In this document: positions 7,403 to 10,349 of the stretch, one piece after another
Numbering within the stretch: the first letter of the stretch is position 1
Layout of the letters: each line of letters starts with the position of its first letter
Source of the DNA: Klebsiella pneumoniae
Lineage (GTDB): Bacteria; Bacteroidota; Bacteroidia; Flavobacteriales; Flavobacteriaceae
DNA: 10,349 bases
Reading direction: 5' to 3'
Assembly (NCBI GenBank): GCA_943325355.2
Contig: CALPPA020000048.1
Location: 1-10,349 of the forward strand
Position numbers and translations under genes: made by a program
Notes under the pieces: model-generated
Database searches by the model: none
The model's input: the letters and a program-made list of their open reading frames with translations, nothing else
Told to the model about the DNA's origin: nothing

Positions 7403-7410
7403 CAAATATA
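7403..7410 (-). promoter_or_regulatory. Candidate -7 box for the DUF3089 lipoprotein gene
   Basis: The minus strand reads TATATTTG, a perfect TAnnTTTG match, located between the recF stop (7427) and the lipoprotein ATG (7381). Transcription would start near 7397 and give a leader of about 16 bases. The box overlaps the in-frame TTG at 7405, which argues that the TTG is not the start codon. No clear -33 box is seen in the upstream AT-rich stretch. Confidence 0.5.
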
Positions 7411-7426
7411 TTAATTAATAAAAAAA

Positions 7427-8506
7427 TTACAGATTGAAAATTTTATACGTCTGGTGTGTTGATTTTACAATACTTTCAGTTCTTTCAGGATGTGTATCCG
7501 AAATAAATAGTTGTCCAAAAGTATCACTGTTAACCATTTCGACAATTTTAGCAACGCGACTTTCGTCCAATTTATCGAAGATATCGTCAAAAAGTAGAAT
7601 TGGTTTTAGTCCGCTTTGGTTTTTGATAAATTCAAATTGTGCTAATTTCAAGGCAATTAAAAAAGATTTTTGTTGGCCTTGAGAACCAAATTTCTTTATT
7701 GGATAATGATCGATTTCAAACGATAAATCATCTTTGTGAATCCCTACACTAGTGTAATGCAAAGCTCTGTCTTTACTGATGTTTTCTTCTAAAAGAGTCA
7801 GTAAATCATTTTCGAATAAATGACTTTCGTATACCAATTGAACTGTTTCTTGCGAACCTGTTATGGCTTGATGATGTGTGTTGAAAATAGGGATAAATTG
7901 CTCAATGAATGCTGCTCGCTTTTCGAAAATGTATTTGCCAAAATTGTCGAGTTGTTCGTTATAAATAGAAAGGGTGTCGTTCTCAAAAACGTAATTCAAA
8001 GCAAAATATTTCAATAAAGCATTGCGTTGACTCATTACTTTTTGATATTGAATGAGCTGTTTCAAGTATTGAGAATCCAATTGCGAAATCACACTATCCA
8101 TAAATTTTCTGCGGGTTTCGCTGCCTTCCACAATCAAATCTCTATCGGCTGGCGAGATGATTACCAAGGGAATGAACCCAACGTGTTCTGAAAATTTATC
8201 ATAGATTTTTCCGTTGCGTTTTAATATTTTTTTTTGCCCTTTCTTTAGACTGCAAATAATTTGTTCGTTTCTTTCGTTGATTTCAAATTCGCCATCAACG
8301 ACAAAAAATTCTTCACCGTGCTTAATGTTTTGGACAGCTAATGGGTTAAAATAACTTTTCCCATACGATAAATGGTAGATTGCATCTAAGGCATTAGTCT
8401 TCCCGATTCCATTTTTGCCCACAAAACAATTTATTTTGTTTACAAATTCGAAATTTGCTTCGGAAAAGTTCTTATAATTGAATAACGAAATCTTTTTTAA
8501 ATACAT
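7427..8506 (-). CDS. recF: DNA replication and repair protein RecF
   Basis: RecF is an SMC-like ATPase that works with RecO and RecR at single-strand gaps and stalled forks, helping load RecA onto SSB-coated DNA. The N-terminus reads [19 protein letters not shown], as in RecF proteins. Walker A is GKNGIGKT (30-37), the ABC signature region is [19 protein letters not shown] (271-289, core GSQGQQ), and Walker B is [13 protein letters not shown] (302-314) with the D-loop LDES. The arm between the two halves contains [20 protein letters not shown] (118-137), another RecF hallmark. At 359 residues it is of normal length and appears complete. The ATG at 8506-8504 begins the conserved N-terminus. 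It is divergent from the TPR gene at 8653 and is not beside dnaA or dnaN here. The exact promoter is unclear; TAATTTG on the minus strand at about 8574-8568 is one base short of consensus. Confidence 0.97.
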   Translation of the reverse strand: MYLKKISLFNYKNFSEANFEFVNKINCFVGKNGIGKTNALDAIYHLSYGKSYFNPLAVQNIKHGEEFFVVDGEFEINERNEQIICSLKKGQKKILKRNGKIYDKFSEHVGFIPLVIISPADRDLIVEGSETRRKFMDSVISQLDSQYLKQLIQYQKVMSQRNALLKYFALNYVFENDTLSIYNEQLDNFGKYIFEKRAAFIEQFIPIFNTHHQAITGSQETVQLVYESHLFENDLLTLLEENISKDRALHYTSVGIHKDDLSFEIDHYPIKKFGSQGQQKSFLIALKLAQFEFIKNQSGLKPILLFDDIFDKLDESRVAKIVEMVNSDTFGQLFISDTHPERTESIVKSTHQTYKIFNL

Positions 8507-8619
8507 TTGTAAGGCTTGCCAGTGTTGAGAACTTTGCTATTTTTGATTCCCTTTTTTAAAGTGGGTGCAAATTATTGAAAATTATCGATAAAAGTGGTTT
8601 TAGATTTGAATAAATATTA

Positions 8620-8627
8620 TATTTTTG
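8620..8627 (+). promoter_or_regulatory. Candidate -7 box for the TPR protein gene
   Basis: TATTTTTG is a perfect TAnnTTTG match 25 bases before the ATG at 8653. A T-rich TTTT about 20 bases upstream (8598-8601) could serve as a degenerate -33 element. An identical TATTTTTG occurs at 8538-8545, 82 bases upstream, and could be a second start. This 146-base divergent region (8507-8652) otherwise contains no ORF or RNA gene that I can see. Confidence 0.55.
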
Positions 8628-8652
8628 CCACTCACTAAATTAAATATTTTAA

Positions 8653-9426
8653 ATGGCTACTTACAACAAAAGAGGATATAAACCAGCAAAAGAAAAAGAA
8701 GTAAAAGAAGTTACTGAAGATATAAAAGTAATTGAAAAAAACAGTGCAACTGCAGAGGTTTTTTCTAAATTAGATGAAACAGCATCAAAAACAGAAGATT
8801 TTGTTGCAAAAAATCAAAGAATAATTATTGGAGTTGTTGGTGCCATTGCATTAATGACTGTTGGTTATTTAGCGTATCAAAAATTTGTTGCTGCTCCAAA
8901 AGAAGACGAAGCTGCAACCGAAATGTTTCAAGCCCAACAATACTTTCAACAAGCTACCGATGGTGTAGCTAGTGATTCTCTATTTAAATTATCTTTAAAA
9001 GGAGCTGAAGGAAAATTTGGTTTTGTTGATATTGCCGATAAATATTCAGGAACAGATGCTGGAAATCTGGCCAACTATTATGCAGGTATTGCTTTTTTGA
9101 ATACTGGAAAATATACAGAAGCAATCGAGTATCTTGGAAAATTCAAATCAGAAGATATGGTTTTGAGTGCTTTAGCAAAAGGTTCAATAGGTGATGCTTA
9201 TTCTCAAAATAAACAACCAAAAGAAGCTTTGGAAAATTATATAAAAGCTGTCGAAGCCAATAAAAATGATTTTACAACACCACGATTCTTGTTGAAAGCA
9301 GGAAAAACAGCTTTGGCATTAGGAAATAAAGAAGAAGCGTTAAAATATTTCACCGATATAAAAGACAATTTTGATGCATCACCAGAAGCTGCTTCAGTTG
9401 ATGTATTGATTGGATTGGCTCAGTAA
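8653..9426 (+). CDS. Single-pass membrane protein with C-terminal tetratricopeptide repeats
   Basis: The 257-residue protein has a lysine- and glutamate-rich soluble N-terminus (1-56), one membrane helix at about 57-75 (IIIGVVGAIALMTVGYLAY) and a helical C-terminal domain. TPR-like helix pairs are seen at about 138-161 (LANYYAGIAFLNTGKYTEAI), 172-203 (ALAKGSIGDAYSQNKQPKEA) and 212-240 (LLKAGKTALALGNKEEALKY). The charged N-terminal tail suggests the N-in topology with the repeats in the periplasm, as in the YfgM-type architecture; YfgM itself is a SecYEG/PpiD partner in E. coli. Whether this protein has that role is inference from layout alone. It is 70 bases before ribH on the same strand and is divergent from recF. 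The start ATG follows an A/T-rich leader without a Shine-Dalgarno sequence, as is usual in Bacteroidota. Confidence 0.85.
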   Translation: MATYNKRGYKPAKEKEVKEVTEDIKVIEKNSATAEVFSKLDETASKTEDFVAKNQRIIIGVVGAIALMTVGYLAYQKFVAAPKEDEAATEMFQAQQYFQQATDGVASDSLFKLSLKGAEGKFGFVDIADKYSGTDAGNLANYYAGIAFLNTGKYTEAIEYLGKFKSEDMVLSALAKGSIGDAYSQNKQPKEALENYIKAVEANKNDFTTPRFLLKAGKTALALGNKEEALKYFTDIKDNFDASPEAASVDVLIGLAQ

Positions 9427-9443
9427 TTTTAGGATTTTACATT

Positions 9444-9451
9444 TAGATTTG
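9444..9451 (+). promoter_or_regulatory. Candidate -7 box for ribH
   Basis: TAGATTTG matches TAnnTTTG perfectly and lies 45 bases before the ribH ATG, within the 70-base gap after the TPR gene. No -33 box is evident. I see no FMN riboswitch-like structure in this short gap. A weak 7-bp inverted repeat (ATTTAGA 9441-9447, TCTAAAT 9471-9477) overlaps the box. Confidence 0.35.
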
Positions 9452-9496
9452 GTAACTTTATCTTTTTAATTCTAAATCTTATTCCTAAAAAATAAA

Positions 9497-10066
9497 ATGG
9501 CAACTATAAACAAAAATTTATCTGAATACGATAAAAATTCAATCCCAGACGCGAAAAATTTTCGGTTTGGGATTGTTGTTTCAGAATGGAATGATACCAT
9601 AACCGAAGGGCTTTGTTTTGGAGCTGTCAGAGGACTTTTGGATAATGAAGTGCCATCAGAGCATATAATTCGATGGAATGTTCCAGGAAGCTTTGAACTC
9701 ATTTATGGTGCCAAAAAAATGTTACAAACCCAAAATGTGGATGCTGTAATCGCCATTGGTTGTGTCATTCAAGGAGAAACCAAGCATTTTGATTTTGTTT
9801 GTGAAGCAGTTTCACAGGGTATAAAAGACTTGAATATTGAAACCGATGTTCCCGTTATTTTTTGTGTATTGACAGATAATACTATGCAACAATCTATTGA
9901 TAGAAGCGGCGGAAAACACGGAAATAAAGGAACCGAAGCTGCTATTGCTGCTATAAAAATGGCGTATTTGAGGCATCAAGCTTCTTTTAGCCACCAATTA
10001 AAAAACCAACAATTATTGTCAACAGGTCCTTTGCAAATCGAAGGGTTGAAGATGATAGAAGAATAA
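9497..10066 (+). CDS. ribH: 6,7-dimethyl-8-ribityllumazine synthase
   Basis: RibH joins 5-amino-6-ribitylaminouracil with 3,4-dihydroxy-2-butanone 4-phosphate to make lumazine, the penultimate step of riboflavin synthesis, in the cytoplasm and usually as a pentamer or 60-mer. The sequence has FGIVVSEWN (24-32, W31 stacking on the pyrimidine substrate), VPGSFEL (62-68), GCVIQGETKHFDFVC (88-102, with H97 the catalytic histidine) and FCVLTDNTMQQSIDRSGGK (122-140, R136 binding phosphate) followed by GNKGTEAA. All key residues are present. At 189 residues it is longer than most family members (about 155-160); the excess is split between a polar N-terminal arm of about 20 residues and a C-terminal tail after AYLRHQ (156-161). 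No other riboflavin gene is near, so the pathway is scattered. An intrinsic terminator follows 19 bases after the stop. Confidence 0.97.
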   Translation: MATINKNLSEYDKNSIPDAKNFRFGIVVSEWNDTITEGLCFGAVRGLLDNEVPSEHIIRWNVPGSFELIYGAKKMLQTQNVDAVIAIGCVIQGETKHFDFVCEAVSQGIKDLNIETDVPVIFCVLTDNTMQQSIDRSGGKHGNKGTEAAIAAIKMAYLRHQASFSHQLKNQQLLSTGPLQIEGLKMIEE

Positions 10067-10085
10067 AATAATTTATACACATCAA

Positions 10086-10128
10086 AAGCCTATACTATTC
10101 TATATTGATGGTATAGGTTTTTTGTTTT
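10086..10128 (+). terminator. Rho-independent terminator after ribH
   Basis: The left arm 10086-10095 (AAGCCTATAC) pairs with 10111-10120 (GTATAGGTTT) through ten base pairs, one of them G-U, around a 15-base loop. The right arm runs into six T, a G and four T (10118-10128). Position and T-tract fit termination of the plus-strand TPR-ribH transcript. Confidence 0.8.
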
Positions 10129-10157
10129 ATTTATGTTTAATCCCAATAGAAATTTAT

Positions 10158-10165
10158 TAAATTTG
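10158..10165 (+). promoter_or_regulatory. Candidate promoter for mutL
   Basis: TAAATTTG is a perfect TAnnTTTG box. A TTTA at 10136-10139, 18 bases upstream, approximates the -33 TTTG element, the best-spaced pair I found in the window. Transcription would start near 10172 and give a leader of about 50 bases that contains the ACTGAACACT repeats. A terminator directly upstream supports an independent start for mutL. Confidence 0.5.
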
Positions 10166-10181
10166 CTCACGTCAGTTTTTT

Positions 10182-10212
10182 ACTGAACACTTTTTACTGA
10201 ACACTGAACACT
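10182..10212 (+). repeat. Short direct repeats ACTGAACACT in the mutL leader
   Basis: ACTGAACACT occurs at 10182-10191, 10196-10205 and 10203-10212; the last two overlap by three bases. The first two copies are each preceded by TTTT, so a 14-base unit repeats in tandem. TCAGT at 10172-10176 can pair with ACTGA at 10182-10186 to form a small hairpin with a T5 loop. Confidence 0.75.
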
Positions 10213-10220
10213 AAAATATA

Positions 10221-10349
10221 ATGCCAAGTATTATTCAATTACTTCCTGATCACGTTGCCAATCAAATTGCTGCAGGAGAAGTCGTTCAACGACCTGCTTC
10301 TGTTGTCAAGGAATTATTGGAGAATGCCGTTGACGCAGGAGCAAATGAC
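10221..10349 (+). CDS. mutL: DNA mismatch repair protein MutL, N-terminal fragment (cut by window edge)
   Basis: The first 43 codons are present, beginning [20 protein letters not shown]. MutL is the GHKL ATPase that links mismatch recognition by MutS to strand incision. The segment [20 protein letters not shown] (14-33) is nearly invariant in the family. E31 and N35 correspond to E. coli E29 (general base) and N33 (Mg2+ ligand), and DAGA (38-41) completes motif I. The remainder, including any C-terminal endonuclease domain, lies beyond the window, so endonuclease ability cannot be judged. It follows the ribH terminator by about 90 bases and has a promoter box of its own. Confidence 0.97.
   Translation, partial: MPSIIQLLPDHVANQIAAGEVVQRPASVVKELLENAVDAGAND

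Noticed and set aside
7382..7405. TTG start adding 8 residues to the DUF3089 lipoprotein
   Set aside because: It would place residues before the signal peptide and lies inside a perfect TAnnTTTG promoter box.
9427..9496. FMN riboswitch before ribH
   Set aside because: The gap is only 70 bases, AT-rich, and lacks the multi-stem conserved core; only a weak 7-bp inverted repeat is seen.
9812..9997. 61-residue minus-strand ORF inside ribH
   Set aside because: It is a shadow of ribH, which carries all its catalytic residues in the plus frame.
1..10349. Defence system, CRISPR array, phage or transposon
   Set aside because: Every gene is a recognisable housekeeping or envelope family, intergenic gaps are short, and no spaced repeats, integrase or transposase are present.

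Overview
The window is AT-rich chromosomal DNA from a member of the Bacteroidota, most likely Flavobacterium or a close relative. The basis is gene content and style: no Shine-Dalgarno sequences but A/T-rich leaders, several perfect TAnnTTTG (-7 type) promoter boxes, short type II signal peptides, DUF2461 and DUF3089 proteins, and a recF / TPR protein / ribH / mutL neighbourhood that I recall from flavobacteria. I see no insertion sequence, phage gene, CRISPR array, tRNA or rRNA.

Minus-strand half (1-8506). At the left edge is the first 200 codons of a membrane-anchored GT2 glycosyltransferase, cut by the window end. It is separated from murB by about 290 bases that contain a block of three directly abutting perfect palindromes (740-833). 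To the right is a tight five-gene operon, transcribed right to left: a rhodanese-thioredoxin lipoprotein (starts 6252), a DUF2461 protein, a GT4 glycosyltransferase, an asparagine-synthase-like amidotransferase and murB (starts 1905), with gaps of 9, 8, 2 and 38 bases. The operon links envelope redox chemistry, glycan synthesis, amidation and peptidoglycan precursor synthesis. Upstream of it are a DUF3089 alpha/beta-hydrolase-like lipoprotein with its own promoter, and recF.

Plus-strand half (8507-10349). A 146-base divergent region separates recF from a plus-strand group: a single-pass membrane protein with a TPR domain, then ribH (lumazine synthase), closed by a clear intrinsic terminator at 10086-10128. 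mutL follows with its own promoter box and a small run of ACTGAACACT repeats in its leader; only its first 43 codons are inside the window.

Most of this is housekeeping. The points most worth checking are the triple palindrome block, the possible role of the long AsnB homologue in amidating an envelope polymer rather than making free asparagine, and the fused rhodanese-thioredoxin lipoprotein. I found no convincing undescribed multi-gene system.
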